From Jejuia pallidilutea (lineage in GTDB: Bacteria; Bacteroidota; Bacteroidia; Flavobacteriales; Flavobacteriaceae), in NCBI RefSeq assembly GCF_002973595.1, contig NZ_PVEO01000002.1, forward strand, positions 1 through 64,000: a stretch of 64,000 nt of DNA. Direction: 5' to 3'. Position numbers and translations under genes: made by a program. The notes beneath the pieces are model-generated. The model saw only the letters and a program-made list of their open reading frames with translations, did not search any database and had not been told where the DNA came from. Positions 17,618-27,141 of this stretch are shown one piece after another; position 1 is the first letter of the stretch, and each line of letters starts with the position of its first letter.

Positions 17618-17952
17618 TGTTTAAAATACCAAGATTTATATGGTATAAAGCAAAATGCATCTACAGACTTATAATTGGTGATGGTACCATTTTTTAAACA
17701 CATATTTTAACAAAAAACCAGTACTGGTTACCAATTTGAGCCTTCTAACTCTAAAAACTATTGACGAATACGTAAGCGGCAATAATAAGAGTATTTAACT
17801 AAATTTAGTTTTAGATAATGCTTCACGAGTTAGTGTAATTGGCCATTGAAAACTAAACACTTTAATCATTGATGTTAAAATATTAAGCGAGTTTCTAAAT
17901 ATTCCCATACAACATAGCAGTTTTAATAAAAAGCTACAAAACATCACATATT
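17618..17952 (+). other. Non-coding spacer, possibly holding a decayed coding remnant
   Basis: No intact gene. One plus-strand frame from about 17719 to the spacer end reads through with only two stops and protein-like composition (for example LKTIDEYVSGNNKS, then LIIDVKILSEFLNIP). This could be a degraded gene or chance. No start, homologue or promoter was recognised. Confidence 0.2.
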
Positions 17953-19053
17953 CTAATAAAACAAGAAAGCAAAAGCCCCAAGTAAAACAAATGTAATTGG
18001 CGTTACAATAGAAAGAAATATAAATGATGCTACAGCACCCTTTAAAAAACTTTTAAATAAGCCTTGAACATAGAATCGTTTTAACGCTAATACTAAGTAA
18101 ATAAAAGTAGAAAACATTACTAATAAATCTAACCAATCTGGCATGTCGAAGATAAAATTTACTCCTAGCACAATACTAAAAACAGTAAAAAGAAAGGAAA
18201 AATAGTAAAAGCTAAACACTAAATGATGTGCATACCTGCCTTTTCTTAAATGAAATAACTTTAAAATTAAAGCAAAAATTGGCAATAAGAAAAACATGGC
18301 AATGGGAATAGCATCATAAAAAGCCTGTAGAATACTTCCGCCCTTTCTTGTTTTGTAAAATTTTAGTGCTTGGGCATATAATCTACGTTGTAAGTATCCT
18401 GCATCATCATGCATCCCCATTTCTTTATAAATAACAGCTTCTGTTGCACCAATATTCAATAAAGAATCTACAGAATTTGTATTAAAGTCAAAACTTGTAA
18501 TATCATTTTTCCTAAAATCATCTGCAGCAACCAAAGAATCTATTTCCTTATCGGTAAAACCTGTAATAAACGCATTGTTTTTTAGAGTATTACGTATTTC
18601 AGCACGAGCAATAGAATCTTTGGCTTGCTTTTGTAACTGGCTTATCTTAAGAATAGAGTCCTTTACACGCTCATCAATAATTTTATCAATAACACTTGTG
18701 TCGTTTAACGTTTCTGAAAGTTTTTCATCCAAACTTCTTACCTGATTGCGTTGTACAAAAGAAAACAGAAAGAAAAATACAACAGCTATGAAAAGATACA
18801 TCTGCGCAGGGTGTAAATATAGCAAACGCTTACCTTCAATAAATTTTAAAGCTAAGTATCCTGGTTTAAATAGTAGTGGAAAAAAACTTTTAAAAAACCT
18901 AGCGTCAAAAGAAAAGTAGTTGCTTATAGTGTTATAAAACAACACTTTTACTGTTAATTCATCTTTTGCTTGTTGTCCGCAATGTGGACAAAAATTAAAT
19001 GAAGCATTAAACTGTTGCTCACAATTTTTACAAGTCTCAAGATGTTTTGCCAT
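17953..19053 (-). CDS. DUF3667 membrane protein with N-terminal zinc ribbon
   Basis: 366 aa. An N-terminal zinc ribbon with C8-x2-C11 and C22-x2-C25 is followed by the DUF3667 signature region FDARFFKSFFPLLFKPGYLALKFI, written here in part (FKPGYLALKFIEGKR, about 66-80). Then come a transmembrane segment, a long charged extramembrane region (about 100-240) rich in Asp/Lys, and about four C-terminal transmembrane helices. The family is widespread in Bacteroidota and has no known function. Monocistronic. Confidence 0.82.
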   Translation of the reverse strand: MAKHLETCKNCEQQFNASFNFCPHCGQQAKDELTVKVLFYNTISNYFSFDARFFKSFFPLLFKPGYLALKFIEGKRLLYLHPAQMYLFIAVVFFFLFSFVQRNQVRSLDEKLSETLNDTSVIDKIIDERVKDSILKISQLQKQAKDSIARAEIRNTLKNNAFITGFTDKEIDSLVAADDFRKNDITSFDFNTNSVDSLLNIGATEAVIYKEMGMHDDAGYLQRRLYAQALKFYKTRKGGSILQAFYDAIPIAMFFLLPIFALILKLFHLRKGRYAHHLVFSFYYFSFLFTVFSIVLGVNFIFDMPDWLDLLVMFSTFIYLVLALKRFYVQGLFKSFLKGAVASFIFLSIVTPITFVLLGAFAFLFY

Positions 19054-19135
19054 ACTATTTAGTAAAATATAAATTTAATAAAAGATTTTTGAGTAAAAAA
19101 AGTAATTTAAACTTGAAAATCAACACTTTATGTTT

Positions 19136-19151
19136 TTGGCACGCTGTTTGA
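19136..19151 (+). promoter_or_regulatory. Sigma-54 (RpoN)-type -24/-12 promoter
   Basis: TTGGCAC-N5-TTGA, with GG at 19138-19139 and the -12 G at 19150, exactly 12 nt apart as sigma-54 requires. Predicted transcription start near 19162, leaving a leader of about 25 nt to the ATG at 19187. The -12 dinucleotide is GA rather than the preferred GC. Confidence 0.6.
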
Positions 19152-19186
19152 TTTTCATTAAGTGTTCAATATTAAAACACACAATT

Positions 19187-20413
19187 ATGAAAAAGTTTAT
19201 ATTCTTAATAGCAAGTTTAATCCTTGGAGGATTTACTGCTACAGCAGCCACAACCAACCTAAACGACAACTCCGTTTCAACATTTTACAGAGGTTATGGT
19301 AACTCTTTCATTTTTGTTGAAAATGGTATTGAATTTTCTGTATTCCCTGACGGACAGTTCGATTTCAATATTTTGAGATACCAACCAGATTTAAGTATTT
19401 CAATAGGCTCACGTAATGCTAACATTACATTTAATTCTGGTTTTAACTATAATGCATATGTGCAGTACGATGAGTTTGGTGCCATTATTCAAATTGAAAA
19501 CACACCAATTTTTTACGATTTTTATGGACGTATTGTTCAAGCTGGAAATGTAGATATTTATTACAATAATTTTGGTCGCATAAACCGAATAGGCGGCTTA
19601 TATGTTCATTACAACAGGTTTAATAGATTTTCGCATTACACTGGGTTCATAAACAGGTATAACCGCGCTTATGTGTTTAGACCTTGGCATAGGTTTTATA
19701 GCATTCCTGCTCTAGATTACTGTGTGGTTTACAACAGGCCTTATAGACGTTATTACAACCCTGTGAGGTATGTGTACAACAGACCATTTCATAATAACTT
19801 TAGGCCAAGAACTGCAATAGCTAGTAGAAGAGGAAATACTATTATTAGAAATAGAAGTTATGCAACTGTTAATAGAAGCGCTAGAAACAGAACTAAGATT
19901 AACAACATTGCAAATACAAGACGATCTGTTTCGCGAAATAACGCTGTAAGAAAAAACGATGCTAGAAGAATAGCGAGTACTAATGATAGAAACACAAACA
20001 ATAGAACTATAAATAGAGGAAATGCTCGGGTTGAGAATAGAAGCAATAGTACTAACTATAAAAACAACAGAAACTCAACTTATAGAAATAGAAGCAACAA
20101 CAATGCAGATGTTAGAAACAAATCTAACAATACCGTAAGGCAAGCTCCTAACAGAAGCACTTCTAGAGAAGTTACAAGAAACAGAAACACAACGGTTGTT
20201 AAAAAACCAAAAACGAATAATACTCGTACATATAATAGAAATAACACAACTAAAAAGTCTGAGCAAACAATAAACAGACCTTCAAGAAGCTACTCAAAAC
20301 CTGCTTCGCGTGTTACAAAAAGTACAAGACAAACTAATTCTAGAGCAACACAAAGTAGAAGTACCTCTAGAAATAACAATACAACATCTAATTCTACTCG
20401 TAGAAGAAGATAA
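19187..20413 (+). CDS. Secreted Arg/Asn-rich low-complexity protein
   Basis: Begins MKKFIFLIASLILGGFTATAA, a Sec signal peptide, giving 408 aa. The open frame extends upstream to 19130, but that start lies before the sigma-54-like promoter. The N-terminal half (about 30-190) is Tyr/Phe/Asn-rich with predicted short beta repeats (YNNFGRINRIGGLYVHYN). The C-terminal 190 residues are almost entirely Arg, Asn, Ser and Thr with scattered Lys, highly positively charged and probably disordered. Likely exported and able to bind polyanions such as DNA or acidic glycans; this is inference. Function unknown, single-gene unit with its own terminator. Confidence 0.7.
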   Translation: MKKFIFLIASLILGGFTATAATTNLNDNSVSTFYRGYGNSFIFVENGIEFSVFPDGQFDFNILRYQPDLSISIGSRNANITFNSGFNYNAYVQYDEFGAIIQIENTPIFYDFYGRIVQAGNVDIYYNNFGRINRIGGLYVHYNRFNRFSHYTGFINRYNRAYVFRPWHRFYSIPALDYCVVYNRPYRRYYNPVRYVYNRPFHNNFRPRTAIASRRGNTIIRNRSYATVNRSARNRTKINNIANTRRSVSRNNAVRKNDARRIASTNDRNTNNRTINRGNARVENRSNSTNYKNNRNSTYRNRSNNNADVRNKSNNTVRQAPNRSTSREVTRNRNTTVVKKPKTNNTRTYNRNNTTKKSEQTINRPSRSYSKPASRVTKSTRQTNSRATQSRSTSRNNNTTSNSTRRRR

Positions 20414-20434
20414 AATTTTGGTTGGTTAGTTGGA

Positions 20435-20486
20435 AAGCCCTGCGATATGTATGCCTCAAAGCAACATCGTGGGGTTTTCTTTTTTT
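20435..20486 (+). terminator. Terminator after the Arg/Asn-rich protein gene
   Basis: A stem of about 13 bp (AAAGCCCTGCGAT pairing with ATCGTGGGGTTTT, including G-T pairs), followed by a run of T residues that overlaps the end of the convergent flippase gene. Confidence 0.65.
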
Positions 20487-21954
20487 ATTTTGATCTTTTG
20501 ATACTTCTCAAGGTTTTATGTATCAAATCGTTTATTTCTTCAGAAAAATTTAGCCTGTAAATTATACCCAAAAAAACCACTACTATAAGTGCAGACTTTA
20601 AAAGAATATTAACAATTGCGTTAAAACCAAAATCCCAAAAATAACCAGCAAGTGTTAGCGCAGTTAACGAAACTCCCATTTTTAGTGTGTTTGCAGAAAA
20701 TGGAGTAATACCAAACACTTTATACACTACAACAACTTTAGCCGTATTATAAAAAAACATGGCTATAAACGTAGCTATTGCAGCACCATGTAATCCGTAA
20801 AGCGGTATTAAAAAAACATTAAGCAAAACCATTACAATTACTAAAATAACTCCCAACACCAAAACAACCCTGTAATAATTACTATTAAAGAGAATTGCAT
20901 TGTTACTGCCTAAAATTGCATCATACAATTTAGCTACACTAATTAACAACACTATATACAATCCAATACTATATTCGGGCGCAATCAACGTATAAAGTTG
21001 ATTAATATTAAGTATAATTAATAAAAAGATTAATCCAGAAACAACAAAAAGGTTTATAGAACTACGCTTGTATAAATTGGCTAAACTATCCATATCGTTT
21101 TCATTAAGATATTTGGCCGATAGTGGTAGTAATATTTGATGCATTGCACGCTGTGGCACTGCAATTACAGTAGCTATAAATACAGCGACATTATAATATG
21201 CTATATTTTCTATAGAAATATATTTTCCAAGCATTACTTTATCAATATCTAGAAGCACTGTGGCTATTGAGCCTGCTACAATTATTAGAAAAGAGTATTT
21301 TAAAATGTTTGTAAGCCCATTTACCTTTTTAAAGATAAGTACTGGTAGTTTTATACTAAATGCATACAGCATCATAACCAACATTCTTAAAATGTAAACA
21401 ATTACGAGACTAACCATAAACTGCTCAATATCTATAATTTTAAGATAAAGCAAAAGCAAACACACCATGGCGCCTACTCTATGAAAAACCTCTTTCATAA
21501 AATTACCGAAAACCGTTTGAAATTGCACTTTTACCCAAGCATAAAACACTTCAAAATAGGCTAAAGCCCCAGCAATAATAATGGTGTGCCACAAATAGTT
21601 TTTAATCATGGCATTCTCTGAAGCTAGAAATCCGCCAATGGCTTCATAACCCACATAACCAATTATGCTAGTGGGTATTATAATGCACAAGGGCAAGAAT
21701 AACATTAAGGTTAAAAAACTATTTAAGGATAATCTTGTTTTAAAAGATGAATAGAATTTTACTATGGTATTATGAACGCCAAAAGCCATAAGTGGCATCA
21801 TCACATAGGCAGCAGATAGCATAAACCCAACCATACCGTAGTATGTATCGCTCATAAAGTTAACATACAGAAACAATGTATTTATGGCTCCTACTAAAAA
21901 ACCTAAATAAGAAGAGAGAATATTTTTAAATGATTGTGCAGCTACAATCCCCAT
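20485..21954 (-). CDS. Polysaccharide flippase (Wzx/MATE-like, MOP superfamily)
   Basis: 489-aa polytopic membrane protein with about 14 predicted helices and no soluble domain, of the RfbX/Wzx type that flips lipid-linked glycans across the inner membrane. Block SYLGFLVGAINTLFLY at the N-terminus is typical. Its ATG overlaps the TAA of the upstream glycosyltransferase (TAATG), so translation is coupled. Last gene of the operon DUF4834-YfhO-GT4-flippase. The substrate is not deducible. Confidence 0.88.
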   Translation of the reverse strand: MGIVAAQSFKNILSSYLGFLVGAINTLFLYVNFMSDTYYGMVGFMLSAAYVMMPLMAFGVHNTIVKFYSSFKTRLSLNSFLTLMLFLPLCIIIPTSIIGYVGYEAIGGFLASENAMIKNYLWHTIIIAGALAYFEVFYAWVKVQFQTVFGNFMKEVFHRVGAMVCLLLLYLKIIDIEQFMVSLVIVYILRMLVMMLYAFSIKLPVLIFKKVNGLTNILKYSFLIIVAGSIATVLLDIDKVMLGKYISIENIAYYNVAVFIATVIAVPQRAMHQILLPLSAKYLNENDMDSLANLYKRSSINLFVVSGLIFLLIILNINQLYTLIAPEYSIGLYIVLLISVAKLYDAILGSNNAILFNSNYYRVVLVLGVILVIVMVLLNVFLIPLYGLHGAAIATFIAMFFYNTAKVVVVYKVFGITPFSANTLKMGVSLTALTLAGYFWDFGFNAIVNILLKSALIVVVFLGIIYRLNFSEEINDLIHKTLRSIKRSK

Positions 21955-23231
21955 TATAACAAATTTGATAATGAATGCGTAAGCGACTTTCTGTGGTATT
22001 TCTGCAAACCAATTGGGCTAGTTTTTAAGTGGCCTTGTTGGTAAGCCTTATAATGGTCTAATATAGTTTTTTTTAACGATTCAAAATCGTGATAACCAAA
22101 GAATTTACCTGTATTAGTATTTTTAATGATTTGCTCTACATCTGACGCTTTTGGCCCTATTGCAATTATGGGTCTATTAGAAACCATGTACTCAAAAAGT
22201 TTACCCGGAATAATACATCTTGTGTCTTCAGAATCTATTTCTATTAACAACAATACCTGAGACTTTTTTTGAAATTTAATAGACTCTAAATGTGAAACAT
22301 AACCAACTTTATTTACATAATTAATTAAATTGTATTTTTTAATGCTTTCCAGTATGTTTTCACTAATAAAACCAACCAAATTTAATTGAAAATCGGTTTT
22401 AAAATCATCATTCTCTTTAATAAGTTCTGAAAGTGCTTTCCATAAAATTTCAGGATTTCGTTTTGCTAAAAAAGAGCCAATGTGTGCTAAAGAAAATTTA
22501 GAATCCATTGTCACAACTTGCGATGTTTCATTATCGTAGCCATTAGTAATTACAGCTATAGGCTTATGTGTTATTTGCTGAAATTCTTGTTTAGTTACAG
22601 ACGATGTTACTATTATTTGATTTGCTTTAGTTAAAACTTGCTTTTCAAGGGCCTTATGTTTTTGTTGTGAGGTTTTGGTTAATTTTAATTGCTTATGGTA
22701 CCCTATTGTTGTCCAAGGATCCCTAAAATCTGCCAACCATTTTAACCCCAGCTTTTGTTTTAAATTTAAGCCAATTAAATGCATGCTGTGAGGTGGCCCC
22801 GTGGTTATAATCGTTTCAATATTATTATTTTTAATATAATCTAAAAGAAATGATGTGGCAGGCTTTACCCAACCCACTCTAGCATCTGGTATAAAAAAAT
22901 TACCCCTTATAAAAAGTAATAGTTTTTCAATTAGCGATTGTTTTTTATTTTCGTTTATAATACCTCTACTAATTGTATTTGTTTTTCCTTTTGAAAAGAA
23001 TCTAGCAAAAGTATAAGGTTCTGTTATGGGTAGTTTAATAACCTCTAAATCTTTAGAAACTTCTACTGATAGCGTTTTGTCAATAATTGGATAATTTGCG
23101 TTTTCTGGCACAAAAACAATAGGCTGAATGTTAAACTCTGGCAAATACTTTACAAACTTTAACCAACGTTGTACACCTGGTCCTCCTGCAGGCGGCCAAT
23201 AATAGGTTAATATAAGTACTTTTTTACGCAC
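21954..23231 (-). CDS. Glycosyltransferase family 4-like
   Basis: 425 aa starting at a GTG (23231) that overlaps the end of the YfhO gene by 8 nt; the reading MRKKVLILTYYWPPAGGPGVQRW is the normal start of this family. GT-B fold with N-terminal acceptor domain and C-terminal nucleotide-sugar domain (block GKLFEYMVSNRPIIAIGP, about 360-377; the EYM glutamate is the expected donor-phosphate contact). Cytoplasmic. Co-transcribed with YfhO and a flippase, so probably involved in lipid-linked glycan assembly. The further upstream frame to 23267 lies inside YfhO and is not used. Confidence 0.85.
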   Translation of the reverse strand: MRKKVLILTYYWPPAGGPGVQRWLKFVKYLPEFNIQPIVFVPENANYPIIDKTLSVEVSKDLEVIKLPITEPYTFARFFSKGKTNTISRGIINENKKQSLIEKLLLFIRGNFFIPDARVGWVKPATSFLLDYIKNNNIETIITTGPPHSMHLIGLNLKQKLGLKWLADFRDPWTTIGYHKQLKLTKTSQQKHKALEKQVLTKANQIIVTSSVTKQEFQQITHKPIAVITNGYDNETSQVVTMDSKFSLAHIGSFLAKRNPEILWKALSELIKENDDFKTDFQLNLVGFISENILESIKKYNLINYVNKVGYVSHLESIKFQKKSQVLLLIEIDSEDTRCIIPGKLFEYMVSNRPIIAIGPKASDVEQIIKNTNTGKFFGYHDFESLKKTILDHYKAYQQGHLKTSPIGLQKYHRKSLTHSLSNLL

Positions 23232-25650
23232 CCTTTTTAGTCTTAAACTCAAAAAACAATCCTGCAAGCAACAAAAGCCCTAATAATATTGAACTCGCTA
23301 GCGAAATAGAACTTCCTGTTTTAACCACTTCCGGATCAAAGGTAAACTCAATAATATGTGTTCCTGCTGGCACTTTCATTCCCCTTAAAATATAGTTTAC
23401 ACGGGTAAACTTAGCGTCTTCACCATCAATAGTAACTTTCCAGCCTTTTGGATAGTATATTTCAGAGAATACAGCAAATCCATCGTTAGGGTTATTAGTT
23501 TTGTATTTTATGTAATTAGGCTGGTACGTTACAACTTCTATGTTAGCTAAACTATCCACTTCAAAATCACTTTTGCCAATAACTGCACCCATCATACTTT
23601 GGTCTATCAGCGCTACGCGTTTTGTGTTTAAACTATCCAACCCCTTAATTTCTGCATTTGCGTTTTCAACTAGTTTTAGTTTTTCCACAAACCAAGCATT
23701 ACCATTGGCCTCCTCATTAACATAAGGAAATATAGCACCTTCTTCATTTTGTGCAATAATATACTTTGTATTCAGCATATTTAGCACATTAATATTGTTT
23801 TGGGACACGTACCAATTAAAGACTTCTCTGTACCGCTTTAATTCAGCTGCATTATAGCCGTTCAATGAGTTATGGAAATATGAGGGTTTTGATGGGCCCG
23901 ACACCAAATCAAAAACCCTAAAATGCGATGTATCACTTTGTATTTGTTTATCAACTGCATTGGCCGTAAAAGGCTTGTTCATTTTAATAGAAGACACAAA
24001 ATCATCTTCATTAACATAACGTCTGTCTACACCAACTAAATCAAATAAAATTAAAGCTGCAAAACCAAGAATAACCCATTGGTCTTTAATTTTTTGTTTT
24101 AAATATCCGAAAATTAAACCTGCAGAAAGCAGTACCAAAACAAAAGACCTAATGCTATCGGCAGTGAAAATCGATTTTCTATCTTCCTTAACAGCACGAA
24201 TAAAATCTTGCCCTAAAGCCTGAATATACCTACCATCGTTAGCGCCAACAAAATCGAACATAGACGTTCCAAAGAGCAAGAACAACAAAGCTAAACCACC
24301 TGTAATTGAAGATGCATATTTTAAAGCTTTTAGTTTTTCTTCGTTTTTATTAAAGTCGTTAAACAATTTTACCAATCCAAAAATTGCAAGCACGGGAACA
24401 CACAATTCTAATATGACCTGTATTGATGTTACCGCTCTAAATTTGTTATAAAGCGGTACATAATCGATAAAAAAGTCGGTCAAAAAGTTTAAATTCTTTC
24501 CATAAGATAGTAACAAAGACATAACTGTTCCTGCTACCAGCCACCATTTTAAGCGTCCTTTTACCAAAAACAGAGCAAATACAAATAGAAACAAAACTAC
24601 GGCCCCTATGTAAGCAGGCGCTTCTACTATAGGCTGTTCACCCCAATACATAGGGGCGTTTTCAGCTTGATCTAAAGCTTGTGTGTGAGTAGCACCTAGT
24701 TTTCTAACAGCGTTATATATGTTAGAATCTTTTCCTAAATTTTCAGCATTACCTCCACCCATAAACCTCGGGATAAACAAATTAAAAGTTTCCCAACCAC
24801 CGTAGCTAAATTGAGTGATATAATCTTTATCTAAACCAGAGGTTATCGCTTTTGGAGAGCCATCTGGATGTATGGTAAGTTCACTTTTCCCCCTTGTACT
24901 ATACTTTACATATTCTTTGGTAGCCATAACATTAGTGGCATTTAACCCAATGGCTAAAACAACCGCAGCAACCAAAATTGCTATAGACTTAAAATAATGA
25001 GGTAACATTTGTTTTTTATATGCATCAATAAGATATACCACTCCCAAAACTATTACAAGCAAGAGCAGATAGTACGTCATTTGAAAATGGTTAGCCACCA
25101 ACTCTAGCCCCATAGCCAAAGCGGTTAATAAAAAACCAAGAATATATCGTTTTTGAAACACCAAAAGTATACCACTTAAAACTAAGGGCATATAAGCAAT
25201 AGCATGGGCTTTACTATTGTGGCCCACACCAAGAATTATTATTAAGTACGTAGAAAAACCAAAGGCCAACGCTCCTAAAGCTGCAAGTTTAAAGTCTACC
25301 TTTAAAACCAGAAGTAAAATGTAGAAACTTAATAAATACAGAAACAAATAATCGGCTGGTCTCGGTAAAAAACGTAATGTTAAATCTAGTTTTTTTATAT
25401 AGTTATGGGGGTATCTTGCGCCTAATTGATAGGTTGGCATACCAGCAAAGGCACCGTTAGTCCAATAAGTTTCCTTTCCTGTTTGGGCTTTAAAATCTTT
25501 TTGTTGCTTAGACATGCCAATATACTGTACAATATCGCTTTGGTATATTTGCTTTCCTTGTAAAACAGGATTAAAATAGGCTAGTGAAACAAAAATAAAA
25601 CCTAATAAAATGAGTAAATGAGAAAGTGATTTCTTAAATAAAAGTTGCAT
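23224..25650 (-). CDS. YfhO family membrane protein (GT-C-like)
   Basis: 808 aa. About 12-13 transmembrane helices fill the first 530 residues, followed by a large extracytoplasmic domain (about 540-770) and a last helix near the C-terminus. It resembles YfhO, a GT-C-type protein implicated in glycosylation of teichoic acids or lipids in Gram-positives; the Bacteroidota members are uncharacterised. Early Asp in the first loop (QSDIVQYIG, about 38-46) fits the GT-C catalytic position. Starts 31 nt after the DUF4834 stop and overlaps the GT4 gene. Confidence 0.8.
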   Translation of the reverse strand: MQLLFKKSLSHLLILLGFIFVSLAYFNPVLQGKQIYQSDIVQYIGMSKQQKDFKAQTGKETYWTNGAFAGMPTYQLGARYPHNYIKKLDLTLRFLPRPADYLFLYLLSFYILLLVLKVDFKLAALGALAFGFSTYLIIILGVGHNSKAHAIAYMPLVLSGILLVFQKRYILGFLLTALAMGLELVANHFQMTYYLLLLVIVLGVVYLIDAYKKQMLPHYFKSIAILVAAVVLAIGLNATNVMATKEYVKYSTRGKSELTIHPDGSPKAITSGLDKDYITQFSYGGWETFNLFIPRFMGGGNAENLGKDSNIYNAVRKLGATHTQALDQAENAPMYWGEQPIVEAPAYIGAVVLFLFVFALFLVKGRLKWWLVAGTVMSLLLSYGKNLNFLTDFFIDYVPLYNKFRAVTSIQVILELCVPVLAIFGLVKLFNDFNKNEEKLKALKYASSITGGLALLFLLFGTSMFDFVGANDGRYIQALGQDFIRAVKEDRKSIFTADSIRSFVLVLLSAGLIFGYLKQKIKDQWVILGFAALILFDLVGVDRRYVNEDDFVSSIKMNKPFTANAVDKQIQSDTSHFRVFDLVSGPSKPSYFHNSLNGYNAAELKRYREVFNWYVSQNNINVLNMLNTKYIIAQNEEGAIFPYVNEEANGNAWFVEKLKLVENANAEIKGLDSLNTKRVALIDQSMMGAVIGKSDFEVDSLANIEVVTYQPNYIKYKTNNPNDGFAVFSEIYYPKGWKVTIDGEDAKFTRVNYILRGMKVPAGTHIIEFTFDPEVVKTGSSISLASSILLGLLLLAGLFFEFKTKKGA

Positions 25651-25681
25651 GAAAAAAGATTAAATACACTAAGGGATGAAA

Positions 25682-25954
25682 TTAGTCAATTTCTTCGTAA
25701 TCCACATAATCACCAACATCTTTATTTGATTGTTTTTGCCGTGGCATTTTATCTATGGTAACTTCACCTTCCTTTTTAGCAGGTTCTGCGCGTTGGTTAT
25801 TAAACTGTCCACCAAATTTTTCCTCTGCTTTTTTACTAACATAGCGCAATAAAAAAGGCGCAAACAAACGAGATAAAACCTTTACCACGTAGTAAACAAG
25901 CACTATAATTCCTAAAGTTTTAATTAATCCCACGACCGATGCTTCTTGTAGCAT
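25682..25954 (-). CDS. DUF4834 family small membrane protein
   Basis: 90 aa from the ATG at 25954; the longer frame begins at TTG. One hydrophobic N-terminal helix (about 6-35), then a short basic/acidic cytoplasmic tail with GGQF and a terminal YVDYEEID. This DUF4834 pattern is common and uncharacterised in Flavobacteriia. First gene of the YfhO-GT4-flippase operon. Confidence 0.78.
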   Translation of the reverse strand: MLQEASVVGLIKTLGIIVLVYYVVKVLSRLFAPFLLRYVSKKAEEKFGGQFNNQRAEPAKKEGEVTIDKMPRQKQSNKDVGDYVDYEEID

Positions 25955-26031
25955 AATTAATAATTTGTACAAAAATACAATTCTACAGATTTAAAAAACA
26001 TTGAAAAAACATAAAAAAAAGATAAAATATC

Positions 26032-26039
26032 TATATTTG
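26032..26039 (+). promoter_or_regulatory. -7 element of the gene at 26100
   Basis: TATATTTG matches TAnnTTTG, 61 nt before the start codon. The nearest TTG (26001-26003) is slightly too far upstream. Confidence 0.4.
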
Positions 26040-26099
26040 GTATTATTGAAAACCAGCTAAACCCAAATAATCCAATACAACTTACCCTAAATCATTTAT

Positions 26100-27116
26100 A
26101 TGAAAGCTTTTAAATACTTTTTTTTAATTTCAGTTTTAATAAGCAGCAATGTGCTTTTTGCACAATATACCGAAGTTATAAATTCTAACAGACCGGGAAT
26201 GTCCAAAAGTGCTTTTTCAGTTGGGACTAATGTTCTTCAATTTGAAGTTGGCCCAAATTATATAAAAGAAGAAAGAACACCTTTACCTAAATATGAAGTT
26301 TCAGGTTTTGGAGCAGATTTTTCGGTAAGATATGGTTTGTTTTTTGAAGCGTTGGAAATAAATATTGAAGGTAATTATCAAAACGACACAAAAACTAATT
26401 TTTCAACCTTTAATACCGAGGATAAACGCTCTAATTTTAAGTACCTTACTTTAGGCGCTAAGTATTTAATTTACGATCCTTACAAGGATATAGAGAGTGA
26501 AAAACCAAACCTTTACAGTTGGAAAGCAAATCGTGGTTTTAAATGGAAATCACTTATTCCTGCCATAGCCGTTTATGCAGGCGTTAATTACGACACCGAA
26601 AATAACCCATACACAGCCGCAGGAATAGAAGGCTTAAGTCCTAAAATAATGATAGCAACCCAAAACAACTTTAATGGTGGTTGGGTGTTTGTAATGAATT
26701 TAATAAAAGACAGAATTGGCACAGACCAGTCAGATTTCACATATATACTTACTTTAACCCATGCGTTTAGTCCACAATGGGTTATATTTGGGGAAACACA
26801 AGGCATTAAAAGTGATTTTTATGCAGATAATTTGCTTAGGTTTGGAGGGGCTTATCTATTTGATAAAAATTTCCAGTTAGATACTGCTGTAACATTTAAT
26901 ACAAAAGACACACCATCTGTTCTTAATCTTACATTAGGCGCCTCGTATAGGTTTGATTTTCATAAAGATAAAAATATAAACAATGGAAATTCTGCCGAGG
27001 ATGAACTAGAGAGAAAATTAAGAGGAAAGGGAGCTAGGAAAGAAAAAAAACGTAAGAATATTAATTCTGAAAAGAAGAAAGAAAAAAAACGCAAAAGAAA
27101 AGATGAAGATTTTTAA
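26100..27116 (+). CDS. Outer-membrane beta-barrel protein, transporter-like
   Basis: 338 aa with a signal peptide (cleavage likely after residue 21, VLFA-Q) and alternating amphipathic strands throughout. It opens with INSNRPGMSKSAFSVG, the start typical of the phenol-degradation MetA-like/transporter outer-membrane family of Bacteroidota. A very basic tail (last about 35 residues, Lys/Arg-rich with KKEKKRKRKDEDF) extends beyond the barrel, probably periplasmic. Function unknown. 25 nt before the acetyltransferase-like gene, so probably co-transcribed. Confidence 0.72.
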   Translation: MKAFKYFFLISVLISSNVLFAQYTEVINSNRPGMSKSAFSVGTNVLQFEVGPNYIKEERTPLPKYEVSGFGADFSVRYGLFFEALEINIEGNYQNDTKTNFSTFNTEDKRSNFKYLTLGAKYLIYDPYKDIESEKPNLYSWKANRGFKWKSLIPAIAVYAGVNYDTENNPYTAAGIEGLSPKIMIATQNNFNGGWVFVMNLIKDRIGTDQSDFTYILTLTHAFSPQWVIFGETQGIKSDFYADNLLRFGGAYLFDKNFQLDTAVTFNTKDTPSVLNLTLGASYRFDFHKDKNINNGNSAEDELERKLRGKGARKEKKRKNINSEKKKEKKRKRKDEDF

Positions 27117-27141
27117 CTACCGAATCTATTTCACATAGTTT

